NCBI RefSeq assembly: GCF_019320115.1
Contig: NC_089593.1
Location: 37,209,835 to 37,273,834, forward strand
DNA: 64,000 nucleotides
Origin: Miscanthus floridulus
Taxonomy: Eukaryota > Streptophyta > Magnoliopsida > Poales > Poaceae
Direction of reading: 5' to 3'
In this document: piece after piece, positions 24,101 through 35,075 of the stretch
Position numbering within the stretch: position 1 is the stretch's first letter
Layout of the letters: every line of letters starts with the position of its first letter
Position numbers and translations under genes: made by a program
The notes under the pieces: generated by a model
Told to the model about the DNA's origin: nothing
Seen by the model: only the letters and a program-made list of their open reading frames with translations
Databases searched by the model: none

Positions 24101-25141
24101 AACAGCCTACGGGATATAATGGGCTGGTCAAACCTATCATTTGGTGGGAAGACTGTTTTCCTTGGTGGGGATTTCAGACAGGTCCTCCCTGTTGTGCGAA
24201 AAGGATTCAGAGCTCAAATAGTCGGTGCTTCTCTATGAAGGTCGTATCTTTGGGAATCCATGCGCCACCTAAAGCCCGTTTGCAACATGAGGGCTCATAG
24301 TGACCCGTGGTTTGCAGATTATCTGTTACGCATTAGTGGTGGAATGGAAGAGATTAATGGAGATAGCAATGTACATATTCCAGGTGAGATATGTGTCCCT
24401 TACTCTGGTGATGCTGAGAAAGATCTTCATACATTGATCGACATTATCTTTCTAGATCTAAATGCAAACATGGCAGACAAAGACTACATCACCACCAGAG
24501 CGATTTTGTCTACACGTAACGATTGGGCGGACATGATCAATATGAAAATGATTGATATGTTCCAGGGCGGCAAGACGGTGTATCACAGTTTTGACTCCAC
24601 GGTAGATGATCCACATAACTAATATCCATCGGAGTTCCTTAACAGTTTGACCCCCAACGGGCTGCCTCCACACGTCTTGAAGCTCAAGATCAGGTGTCCT
24701 GTCATATTACTTAGGAATATTGACCCTGCCAATGGGCTATGCAACGGTACAAGGCTAGTGGTGCGGGGGTTCCAAAGAAATACAATTGATGCGGAAATCA
24801 TGGTGGGGCAGCATGCTAGGAAGTAGGTATTCCTTCCTCAAATACTGCTATGCCCATCTGATGACGAGATGTTCCCGTTCCAGTTTAAGAGAAAGTAGTT
24901 TTCTATCAAGCTGAGCTTTGCCATGACGGTCAACAAGTCACAGGGCCAAACTATCTCGAACGTGGGTTTGTACCTACCCGCACCGGTGTTCTCTCATGGT
25001 CAGTTGTATGTTGTGATGTCTAGAGCCACGTCAAGAACCAATATTAAGATCCTTGCCCTCCCGCCTGATGCCGAGGCACAAGAGGAGGAGGCCAAAAAGA
25101 TAGAGAAGAAAAATGCTAAAAAATGCCAAGGGGAAAAATAA
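18181..25141 (+). pseudogene. Helitron RepHel (Rep plus PIF1-type helicase), decayed
   Basis: The parts in order are as follows. Basic-repeat N-terminal exons (18205-20330). A zinc-finger-like CX2C region, 'PNCEHCNVKKFEGEPP' (about 20905). Helitron-like N domain, 'YNACYDPLSYPLFFPRGE..W' (about 21570). 'FLTMTCNPNWDDI' (about 22170). HUH box LLHAHFLLIM (22373-22402). Rep tyrosine motif KYLFKYICKG (about 22783). Helicase Walker A GPSGTGKT (23816-23839). WDEASM (about 24054). GGDFRQVLPVV (about 24163). NKSQGQT and 'HGQLYVVMSRATSR' (24929-25050). The protein would nick and unwind DNA for rolling-circle transposition. More than ten stops or frame breaks make it inactive, although a relative could act in trans. 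Confidence 0.93.
18350..19960 (+). repeat. three diverged basic-repeat exons of RepHel
   Basis: Three separated exons encode versions of one module. The first is 'RKRDRERYATMSDEKRSERN' (about 18370). The second is 'RKRDRDRARYAAMSNEQRAL' (about 19223). The third is 'RKRELDRARRAAMSLEQKAQ' (about 19768). Each continues with NK(R/K)RRE.Y. Introns with similar flanks separate them, so the exon was duplicated as a unit. The modules are strongly basic and predicted helical, which fits nucleic-acid binding or nuclear targeting. Confidence 0.75.
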
Positions 25142-26048
25142 GAATGCGTCAAATAAAAAAAAGATAAGGATAAGAAGACCCCAATAGCGGATGGAACTTT
25201 CACGAAGAATATTGTATTTAAGGAGGTTCTAACGCCATAGGCGAGGTAACAGAACATTACTAACGCATATAATACATTTTTTCCATTCAATTTATATTGT
25301 ACAAATAATATCTCACTAATGCCATATTTGTTGTTGTTCCTAGGTATTTTTAAATGGTTTATCAGACTCTACATGGAGATGTTGTATATACACTTGTGTG
25401 ATGGCATAATGAAAATTGAACATGTGTTATATTATTGTTATAAAAATGACACTTTGAGTGTTTTGTTCATAATATTTCGTTTTGTAACCATTCATAACTA
25501 TTACACGTGTATGTTCTCAAAACCATGAGTTTTGTCGACTTTCCCCACTTTTCTCATGTGCCAATGAGGGATCAACCGAATTAGCACCTGCATAATTACA
25601 ACCATAAATTACTTGAATAAAACCAATGAAGCAAGTTAGCAATAATAATGAACAATAGTGCTAAACAACACCATACCGGTGCTTGTGGGATGGCACGATC
25701 GTAGTGGCGTTGGTTCCGCGCATTCAGGAGGATAGCTTATTTGTATTTCCCTTTGTTGCACCAGGGTCATTAGTTTGTGAGCACGAAAGAAATGGATATC
25801 AGAGATTTCTTCCTGCTAATATAAAACATTATCTTAGCCACATCACGGAAAGGTCTATAAAGTAGAGTTTGTGAGCCTACGATGCCGCGCACTCTGTGAC
25901 TGTGTCAAATTCATAAACTTTGCTTTTTGGATTAAATGTCACTTTAATGTTGGTATTTAATTTTTACAGTATTGTTATCTTATCGTGTTATCCATGTGTT
26001 TTTAGTATAAAATGTTAGCTATCCCATAGCAATGCACGGGCACGCTAC
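25142..26048 (+). other. 3' noncoding part of Helitron 1
   Basis: This AT-rich DNA lies after RepHel. The open frame 25683-25865 has no recognised motif. It ends with the conserved Helitron tail, including 'TTTTTGGATTAAATGTCACT' at about 25924, which is shared with Helitron 3. Confidence 0.5.
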
Positions 26049-26059
26049 CTAGTATTATT

Positions 26060-29000
26060 CTCCTTACAACTAAAAAGAACAAAGTGTGGACACTTTTTAG
26101 TGTGATAATTTAACTTCGCCATGTTGTCCTGCCCTCCCCCATGCGACAAAATTTCACGTCATCTCTCCCCCTCACCCCCGACGCCTCCTCCCACCCTGTG
26201 TGACTCCCCCACTCCCTCGATGCCTCCTCTCGCATGCACGCGACTCCTCCTCCTCTGTCTCCCCCACGGACGAGGCACCAGCCCACCAGGCGAGGGAGCC
26301 GCCCATCAGGCGAGGGCGCCAGCCAAGGATGCCAAGCCACCTGCCTCCGACATGGCAATATAGGCCTCCTGCCGCTGGCCACCAGGGCGCACAGCCCGCG
26401 CGCACTCTCTCTCTCCCGTGGCGACCGCAGACCATCGCAGCAGCCCTACGCTAGGTGCCCAGGTTTTCGTCAGGCCGTCCGCCATGTCTTCGTTGAACCC
26501 TTAACCGGCGACGAGCATCCAATAGGTATGCCCATCCCTTCCCTGCTCTCTCTTCTGTGCGAAACCGAGGACCCAAACCCTAACCTAAGCTATTTGGTGT
26601 ACTCAGATCTAATCTAATATCAAGTCTACCAAATTCGATTTTCTACAAAAGTTATCAAGTGTGTATATGTCCATCGTGTCCTTTTAATGGATCCTCCCCT
26701 ACTGTTGGTCTTGGTTTTATTGATTTGCTATGTAGTGATGGAGGGTTTAGGGATGAACTACCTTGCGAATCCAACATAAACAATTGGATAATTTGGTAAA
26801 TCTACTAGCAGAGGCAAGCAGGTACTATTGCTATGCACCTTTCGCTCAGTTTATAATAGCAAAATTGCTGGTAATTTTGTCTCGTCATGATTGACATAAT
26901 GATTTGTACCCATACCTCCAGCTAAACTATGTACTGACTACTGAATTAGTTCTGGCATCTCAATAGTGTCTACAGTTTAATTATTCGTCCATAGAAATAG
27001 ACCATGTTTTCTACACATTACGATTTGTGAATATATAAATTGTTTAATTATTTGTTCATCCATGACTCAAGGTCCTATGTCTTCTTTGCATTTGATGAAA
27101 TGCCTAACACATGCCATTTTTATATTGCTTGTCTTATGGAATACCAAATAAAGAATCTTATGCACGTGCTCAAGGGATCATATCTGGTTGTCTTCATCCT
27201 CTCTCAAACATGATGCAAGTACCTGACAATTATGTTGGTATTAAATAACATATGATCTACTCAACTTGTATAATTGGTGTTTGTTGTTTTTTCCATTGTA
27301 GGAAGGAGCGGTTCCTCTCGCTCATGGTGCTGGTGCCACATAGGAGGTGTCCTTGGAACCCCTCACCCCAGCGCCACTGTTTTAGCCTGCCACATGGTTC
27401 CAGTAACTACAGCACCCGCACTTCCATGACGATCAGCATGGTCCGTTCTAAACCTGCCTGTCCGTGAGCACACTAGCTAGGTGAGAAGTTGTTCTGAGTC
27501 ATGAGTTATCATTTGGATGAATTACATGATGTGCTTCTTATTATGTATCATATGTATCTCTTTGAATTTCTAGAGTGTGCACGTGATTGCAAACTTAAAT
27601 GCAATACTTGGCATGATTTGGCTACATCTGCCGAAATCTAGTAGAATTAAGGTACCTTTCAATTTTGAACCACAGATGGCTGCATATGATATCTTAGAGG
27701 GGAGGGAAGCTTATGTAGTACTGGATGGGAGTGTTTGCTGAAATCTCCTTAATTTCACATTACAAAGATTAGACAAGTGGACATGAACAAAAACTTAGGC
27801 AGGGGAAATTCAATTTCTGCAAGCAGGAGCAATTGCATTTGCTACTGTTTCTCTATGACACATGTCCATATTTCTATTTCTTCTGGCCTTCTAGATGTCC
27901 TCTCTTATGCTCAAGATAACAACAATAGGTATATATTAAGGAAACTAGTCCGTCATATTACTTCTTGTTGGACTGCATGTTTTTTGTTGACATGAACAAC
28001 ATTGGAATTTACAAGGAGTCGAGTGCAATAGTATGTTTGTTTATATTACCTCTATCGTGATGTCAGCATGCCATTGATTAATATCCTTGTTCTATGCTCC
28101 TCAAAGCGAAGTGATTTATTATAATACTACCTGCAGCCAGATTGGTATTCACCTTCTTATTAGGCTCTAGAAGAGCGAGGTCGAGAAAAATATCTCTTTG
28201 TTGAGAGTGTTGATCTTTAGTGATGGAGAAGTAGAACCAAATCAAGAGCATGTCGTCCAGAATCTGTCTTCCTTGGGTTGGGGAGTACATTAGCTCTCCT
28301 TTAAACTTCTTCGTGACCTTTTTAAAATTTAACGATGTGTTTAACTAGTTTTTTTATCGAGTGTAGGCCTGATTATTACCTCTGTGGTTACAGGTAAGGA
28401 AGATCTGGTTCACTGCTGGTGCATTTTGCTTAGGCAGAAGGCGGATGAAACATATTGTTGCATGTAGTGTATTGAAAATCATCTGGAGCTTTTAGATTTC
28501 CTTGCTGGTTGGTAAGGCTTCTGGGTCCACGTTCGAGCACTTCATTTTGTTCGGATATCTTCTTTTTAATTATTGCTTACAATCTCTATAAAGACCAGTA
28601 AGTGAATAGTTGCCACCATCGAAGGATTGAATTTTGTAGCAGAGTCACCATGAGTATCATTAGAAACAAATCATTAACAAATCATGAGTGTCATTTTCTC
28701 AGGTGTCCCTTGCACTAGAGCCCCTACAAGAACACTTCGAACACTAGGCTATGACATTACTCTCATATTCTCATTACAATGAGTCAAAAAAATCAGCACT
28801 AACATGGGATACAGTGTAAAACCAATTTTGTTGTTAAGGGTTAGTAACAATGATTTGCTTTTATTTTTTTCTTAGCAGGAGCGAGCAATGTTTGTGTAGC
28901 AAATGCAATGTTTGTTTTTAGGTTTGTCTCGAAATCTTTTGGTCATGTAGATTTGTTTTCCAGCGAGCTTTTGTCAGAACAACAAATTTTGTTAGATCAG

Positions 29001-30264
29001 TCTGTCAGTTGTGTCCTGCTTGCCGCTATTCAGTGTAGAGTTTCTATTAATAGTGAGTTTTTTCGGGAATAAATTAGCAAATATACTACAGGATTCTAAT
29101 GCACGGATCCTTGTTTTCCTCTGGTAGGTAGGACGTTTCAACTACATTCGCTTGTCTAAAGTATGGTCTTACACGTAAATTCTGTTGTATGTCAGTATCT
29201 TTCAATTTATAAAGTGTTTGAGCTGTTGGTTGAAAATTCTTTGGCGTCACAGCCAAATGTTTGGTTGGCAAGATTTGATTTGCTCAGATAGATTAGCTAC
29301 CGTGTCGAGACATTACTGGAATCCTTTTTAGATTATTATTGTTGGAATGTATGAATCAATTTTTGTCGCCATCACTATTTATGTGTAAATGTTGTTTTTT
29401 AACTTTAGGCAGCGAGGGGACTATCATTTCACCAACCTCTTAGCTTAGATTTTTCTGAAGATTAAAGAGGATGTAAGGCACTCAATTCTATACCATCTCT
29501 TAGATTGCCTCCCTAAATCCAAGTTGGTTTTAACTAATTCAGAAACTATGAATACTGCATATTGTTTTACCATATTTCATCTGAAAAACAAAATAATTAA
29601 AACTAACATCCAGAGAATTTCCAGTTAAAAATTTTTTAGAGATGTTTTGTTTTTAGAATGAGCAAATCCGAAATGGTGGAATCAGGCTATCAGAGACTAT
29701 CTGTCAACTAAGATGGTTTTTTCCTTGGGTTGCCCAGAATTGTTGCAATTTTACAGGATGAATCAATGGTTGCCATTCATACAGTGATGCTTGATGCTTA
29801 GCACAACCGGCAGCCAAAGCAACTATGAAAAAATAATTGAATGTAGAATAAGTTCTTGTGCTCAATAAATTTTGCTGCTTGCTGGTAGATCAGTAACGAC
29901 CACATATGAATATGCTAGGATGGATGCTTGGTTTGGATGGCACGATGATGACTTCGCCGACATTTGCGATATTCTTGACAGTAGTGTTCTAGTACCGCTT
30001 AAACTACTAATGTCCTAAAGCCAACAATCGAAATATATTGGCATTGACTCTCAAAGGTAAGTTGTGGTTCAAGTTCAGTTTTCTCCACTAATATATGTCT
30101 GAAGCAACCATGCTTGGTAAATAGTTTTTTGGTATTCCTCTGATCTGAATATGAACTAAACATAGCTTTTATTGTACAACTGTCTTATGGTTTTCCTTTT
30201 TATTTACAAATTATATTATAATAATAATATTGCTCTGTTTCTTCTAATGCCCAATTTTTTGTAG
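26060..30264 (+). other. Helitron 2 leader and unidentified interior
   Basis: 26110-26600 is GC-rich with overlapping open frames on both strands. An 'ATG TCT TCG TTG AAC' start-like stretch near 26483 is followed by a plausible splice donor (AATAGGTATGCCC). A second short GC-rich patch lies at 27300-27480. These look like pieces of a host gene 5' region but carry no recognisable domain. The rest is AT-rich. Confidence 0.4.
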
Positions 30265-30946
30265 AATCTAATTGCTTTGATCTCTGGCATCCTGAAGATA
30301 GGGAGCTGCTTGTTGATCCTAAGTTGATGTTCGTTGGGAACAAACTAGGAAGGTCTACAAGGGGAAGTAACGATACTTTTGAGGCATGCATACTCGCACC
30401 TAATTTTTCACATGTATGTGGCTACTTTATTGGACTGAATTTCAAGTATCTACATTAGTTGTTGTTTTAGTTTATTTTCATTTGTCTTTTAGTATGTTTA
30501 AGTCATATTCAGTAGTCCTGTATTCCTTGTATCTCTGAATAGGTATGGTGATCAAATTGTAGCGATAGGTTCTTAACCATCGAAAATCTCCTGAAGAAAA
30601 AGCAACACTTGAAGCCTGTTTCAGTCGAGAAGTAAATATAATGTGTAAAGAGAAATATGAGAATCTTGTCAAGGTACTTCCTAGTCTGAATGACATGTTT
30701 GTGTGGCTACATAGATTGTCATTTTTTTGACCTTCTCACAACTGTTTATGCACTCATGCAGTTCATTGGAGCTGGGAAGGGACCATTGATGGTGATTGTT
30801 ATTGAGCTACTACCAGGAATGTCACTGAAAACTTATCTGAACAGCATTTGGCCTAGCCAACTAGATACACACATCACACACTGCAATTAACTGTGCAATG
30901 GACTGTTTACATACCAATGGCATAATATATAGAAACTTGAAACCTG
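30265..30946 (+). pseudogene. captured Raf-like (MAPKKK-type) protein kinase, three to four exons
   Basis: Exon pieces with introns retained are as follows. 30265-30383 reads 'ELLVDPKLMFVGNKLGR', the start of the kinase domain. About 30540-30673 reads 'SPEEKATLEACFSREVN' and 'ENLVK', followed by donor GTACTT. 30762-30946 starts after CATGCAG and reads 'FIGAGKGPLMVIVIELLPGM', 'SLKTYLNSIWPSQLD', then 'AMDCLHTNGIIYRNLKP'. These match the plant Raf-like kinases related to HT1. The glycine loop is lost, there is a frameshift in the second exon, and the catalytic HRD is YRN, so no active kinase could be made. It is a gene fragment transduplicated by Helitron 2. Confidence 0.85.
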
Positions 30947-31469
30947 GTAAGGATGCTCTTCTGGCATTGTACACTATGAACCTGTGATCCTTTAGCACGG
31001 ATAAGTTTCTTTTATGTTGGCAAAACAGAAGTTACATTGCATAGCATGCTAATATTTTGTTCCCATTTTCTTCAGTATTATTGAATCCTTTTGATAGTTG
31101 GATTTGTTCCCAGTTTCAAATGCGTATTGACAGTTGAGTAGTGGAGATGGACCTGAGTGCAAGGCACAACCTAAGCTAAGAACTGGACATGCAAAATAGA
31201 CTCCACGAGTCAACACATGCACACTCATGAAACTAGAAGTACACTGTGGCAAGGGACGGCAAAATCTGATAGCTAGAGGGTACATGGTGGCTGACATCTT
31301 TTTAATCTTTCAACAAACTGCAGATTAATTTTGTCAAAAAGAATTTTAGAGGTTAGAATATATATTTTTTGGAATTGTAAATAGTAGGGATACAATATAA
31401 TCTGTTGTGCAATCCGTGTGTTTTTAGTATAAAAGTTTTGTGTCCCGTAGCAACGCACTAACATGCTAC
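30947..31469 (+). other. 3' noncoding part of Helitron 2
   Basis: No coding signal is seen beyond the splice-donor-like CTGGTAAGG at the end of the kinase piece. The shared Helitron tail begins near 31400. Confidence 0.5.
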
Positions 31470-31499
31470 CTAGTAAAATAAAAAGAGTAAAAGTAAGAC

Positions 31500-32330
31500 A
31501 TTGGTTTGGTGCGACAATCTGTCGCTTCGTCGGCCCGTCTTCCCCCTACGATCCCCGGCTATCGTGGCCTCCGGGCCTTCACCTCGTGCTCCGCAATCAT
31601 CTCCCCTCCCAATCACGTGTGGCTCACCCAAATCAACGCACTGGGAGATAGGAAGGTCCCGCAACCGCAATTGGATCACGCGCATCCTTCTCTCGTCCAT
31701 AGTGCGCCGCCCTCGCCCTTGCCGTCATGAGCCGTGCGATCCTCGCAACCTCACCATGACTCCCTGCGCCCTCTGCAACCTCGCTTTATCGCCCATGCCC
31801 TACGCGGGGCAACTGCCCCCGCAGCAGCCGTTGCTCCGTGGCCCGCGCGCCGGGTCTCGCCGCCACCACCCCTCAAACAATAGCGCGGTGCCTCCACCCC
31901 CACAGCAACGCCTCCGTCGGGCTCTCATGGGCGCGTCCCTCGATCTCCCACAGGCAGCGTCACTTTCCCCACCCCGCAGCACCGACTCTGCCACCCCTCC
32001 CCCATGGGTAGCACCGCCGGCAACTGGCATTCCATCTACTATGCCACTGACTGCCGACCGCGAGCCTAGGCCACGGTGGAGATGGATTTGACCGTGCGCA
32101 TCATCCTGGTGCGGAGGAAAACTTGCCCGTCGCACGTTGCTATGGTCTGTCACAAGTGCCGTTGCACATTGCGTGCCGTCCTTCAGAGCAAACAAAATCA
32201 AGATCGACCAGAATCAACTGTGAGTTTGTACCCCCAACCTTGTTCTTCCTGCTCGATTGGTTTGGGTTTGGACTTTGGAGTGATAGTGATCTTAGTTGGT
32301 TCTCTCTGCATATACGTTTGTAACTTCGCA
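31500..32330 (+). other. Helitron 3 GC-rich leader
   Basis: 31500-32120 is GC-rich and open in several frames on both strands, without a recognisable domain. The codon pattern does not favour one frame. 32220-32333 looks like an intron that ends in TTCGCACAG. Confidence 0.4.
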
Positions 32331-32442
32331 CAGGTTTCGGAAGGAGCACTAGGCTCATGGCCAGGTCGCCCACTCGCCCTCCAGAGCGAGGATGTCAAGC
32401 TAGTCGCTGTTGACGACCCTTTCATCGCCACAGATTACATGG
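32331..32442 (+). pseudogene. captured exon of cytosolic GAPDH (GAPC type)
   Basis: After an acceptor (TTCGCACAG) the sequence reads 'GFGRSTRLMAR'. A small frameshift follows, then 'ALQSEDVKLVAVDDPFIATD' and YM, followed by a GTATTG donor. This is the NAD-binding Rossmann start (GFGRIGRLVAR) and following strand of plant cytosolic glyceraldehyde-3-phosphate dehydrogenase, a glycolytic enzyme. The lost IG in the dinucleotide loop and the frameshift mean the piece is not functional. The rest of the gene is not seen. A CACTA element sits 23 bp downstream. Confidence 0.8.
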
Positions 32443-32826
32443 TATTGCTCTGCAATTTTTTTCTCACTACCAGAAACAGCAAATTTGCCGAGTGCAAAAA
32501 TATTTGCTGAGTGCATTCTATCGGGCACTCGGTAAACAAGCTCTTTGCTGAGTGCTGCAAAAAAACACACTCGGCAAAATAATAGCACTCGGCAAACAAA
32601 CTCTTTGCCGAGTGCTGAAAAAAAAAACACTCAGCAAAACAGAGACACTCAGCAAAAAAACCGTCACGTGGACATCTGTTAGTTAGTGTGCCGGCCGTTA
32701 GGAGTTTGCCGAGTATCCGTTAGTGGTGCTCGGCAAAGAAATAAGTTTGCCGAGTGTTTTTTCAGCACTCGGCAAAGAAATAAGTTTGCTGAGTGTTTTT
32801 TTTTTTTTTGCACTCGGCAAATAAAT

Positions 32827-35075
32827 AAGTTTTTTCTTTTCTGACCTTGAAACTTTTTCTACTCTCTACATACAACATGTGGTACTCCATGTTAAGATTT
32901 GGTATATTTCTGGATCTGTTTGTTATATTTAATTAATTTATTGCATTTCAAGGAATTTTTTAGTATAAGTCAAATTTGAACTACAAGTAATTCAAATAAT
33001 ATAATAAAATGAGTAGAAAAAATAATATTCATGTTATTGAGTCAAGTGTGAGGCCTTATTTGGGAAATGAAAAGAAATTCCAAACATCTTGTTCAGGAAA
33101 CACGACCACGAACGTGTGGCCGAATGGTTTTTAAATTCTAAAAAAACAAATGAAGTCTCAAAATCATGAGAATTATCAAGATCTCATGATATCATACGTG
33201 GAGGTTGTGGTAAAAAATTGAGAAGGTTTCACATAATCTATCATGTACGATGTTTACAAACTGAAGTATCTCAGAAGAAAAATCGTAGCGTTGAGAAGGA
33301 TTTAGTAAGATTTAGAGTTAAAGTGACGATCAAATTGGGGTTTGACTTCAAAACTTTTTGTATAGGCAATAGAGAACATATATTGATTCATGTGTAATTT
33401 TGGAAATTTTTTGGAGCAGTTTGATAATTTTAATTTATTAAGTCCAGTTATAGAATTTTAATTGATATAAATTGAATTTGAGCTATAACTACATAAAATA
33501 ATAAGTTTTTTTCTCTTCTGCCTTGGAACTTTTTCTACTCTCTACATACAACATGTGGTACTCCATGTTCAGATTTAGTATATTTCTGGACATGTTTGCT
33601 ATATTTAATTAATTTATTGTATTTCAAGGAATTTTTTGGTAGGAAAAAGTCTACTTAACCCCCCACCTTTCATACTTGGTCTACTTCACCCCCAACTATA
33701 AAACCATCTGTTTTACCCCCTGAACTTTCTAAAACCGTCTATTTTACCCCCTAGTGGGTTTCAGACAGCGTTTTTGCTACAGTAACGGTGATTTGCTACA
33801 GTACCTTTGAATTTTCTTTTCCTTATTTTCAATGAATTTTTTAAAAATCATAGTAAATCATAGAAAAACCATAAAATAAAAAATCTAATTTTATTGTACT
33901 CCACATGAGTAGATCTACACAATGAATATATAATACGGTATGCTTTAGTACAATTTTTTTTTGTAGCTTTAGATTAATTGAAAAATCCAATTTTGTCTAT
34001 AATTAATTAGAATTTATTTATAACTAAGTTATACATAGTCCAATGAGTATGAAATTTTTACTATAGTTCAAGCATACAATAATTAGCGTACCATAAAAAT
34101 TTCACCATAATTGGACCATAGAAGCTGCAACTATGAATTATTTCAATTAATTACAGACAAAATTAGATTTTCTAATTAATCTAAAGCTACAAAAAAAATT
34201 TGTACTAAAGCATATCGTATTATATATTCACTGTGTAGATCTACTCATGTGGAGTCCAATAAAATTAGATATTTCGTTTTATGCTTTTTCTATGATTTAC
34301 TATGATTTTTCAAAAATTCACCGAAAATAAATAAAAAAATTTTCAAAACCGCCGGCACTATAGCAAACCCACTGTTACTATAGCAAACAGTTGTCCAAAA
34401 TCCGCCCAGGGGGTAAAATAGACCGTTTTAAAAAGTTCAGGGGGTAAAACAGACGGTTTCATAGTTGGGGGTGAAGTAGACTAAGTATGAAAGGTGGGGG
34501 GTTAAGTAGATTTTTTCCTTTTTTGGTATAAGTCAAATTTGAACTGCAAGTGATTCAAATAATAGAATAAAATGAGTAGAAAAAATGATATTCATATTAT
34601 TAAGTCCAGTGTGAGGTCTTACCCAAGAAATAAAAAGAAATTTTAAACATCTTGTTCAAGACACACGACCAGGAACGTGTGGTCGAATGGTTTTTAAATT
34701 CTAAAAAAAAGCAACCGGAGTCTGAAAATCATGAGATTTGTCATGATGTGATGATATCATACATGGAGACTGTGGTAAAAAATTGAGAAGGTTTTCACAC
34801 AATTTGTCATGTACAATGTTTACAAACCGAAGCATCTCAGAAGAAGAATCATAGCGTTGAGAAGGATTCAGTAAGATTTGAAGTCAAAGTAACGGTTAAA
34901 TTAGGGTTTGACTTCAAAACCTTTTGTATAGGCAATAGAGAACATAGATTGTTTCATATGAAATTTTGGTAATTTTTTGATCCGTTTCATAATGTTAATT
35001 TATTAAGTGTAATAATAGAATTTTAATCGATATAAATTGAATTTGAGTTATAATTGCATGAAATAATGGAATAAT
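32827..35075. repeat. tandem duplication of about 680 bp inside the CACTA element
   Basis: Copy A spans about 32827-33505. Copy B starts about 33506, is split at 33641 by an insertion, and resumes at 34529 to about 35075. Shared words include 'ACTCTCTACATACAACATGT' and 'AGTCAAATTTGAACT'. Both copies are about 678 bp when the insertion and its target duplication are removed. Confidence 0.85.
33642..34518. mobile_element. Mutator-like foldback MITE (877 bp)
   Basis: The termini GGAAAAAGTCTACTTAACCC and the complement GGAAAAAATCTACTTAACCC open an inverted repeat that continues over almost the whole element (arms of about 430 bp, loop near 34080). A 10-bp target duplication TTTTTTGGTA lies at 33632-33641 and 34519-34528. 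Copy A of the host repeat shows the empty-site arrangement. A long terminal inverted repeat with 9-11 bp duplications is typical of Mutator-like elements. Confidence 0.88.

Larger units (their letters stand above)
14571..26052 (+). mobile_element. Helitron 1 (about 11.5 kb, carries RepHel remnant)
   Basis: The 3' end is clear. A weak CCCAT..ACGGG hairpin and CACGCTAC lead to CTAG at 26049-26052, then a T. The last 165 bp closely match the tail of Helitron 3 (38600-38768). The 5' end is less certain: 'ACAACTAAAAAGAAAG' at about 14584 matches the 5' leader of Helitron 2, but the TC terminus is blurred by a TA repeat. Gene orientation agrees with Helitron polarity. It includes a GC-rich tandem-repeat leader, a captured PRMT exon, long AT-rich introns and the RepHel gene. 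Confidence 0.75.
26059..31473 (+). mobile_element. Helitron 2 (about 5.4 kb, non-autonomous)
   Basis: It starts TCTCCTTACAACTAAAAAG at about 26059, only six bases after the CTAG end of Helitron 1. It ends with 'CCCGTAGCAACGCACTAACA' and CTAG at 31470-31473, then a T. The tail shares about 60 bp with the other two but its hairpin is degraded (CCCGT against ACTAA). No RepHel is present. It contains a GC-rich leader (26110-26600), AT-rich spacers and exons of a protein kinase. Confidence 0.7.

Noticed and set aside
31501..32091. A 196-codon plus-strand frame in the Helitron 3 leader as a gene
   Set aside because: It is proline-, arginine- and serine-rich low-complexity sequence with competing frames. 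It may be a captured fragment but cannot be supported as a gene.
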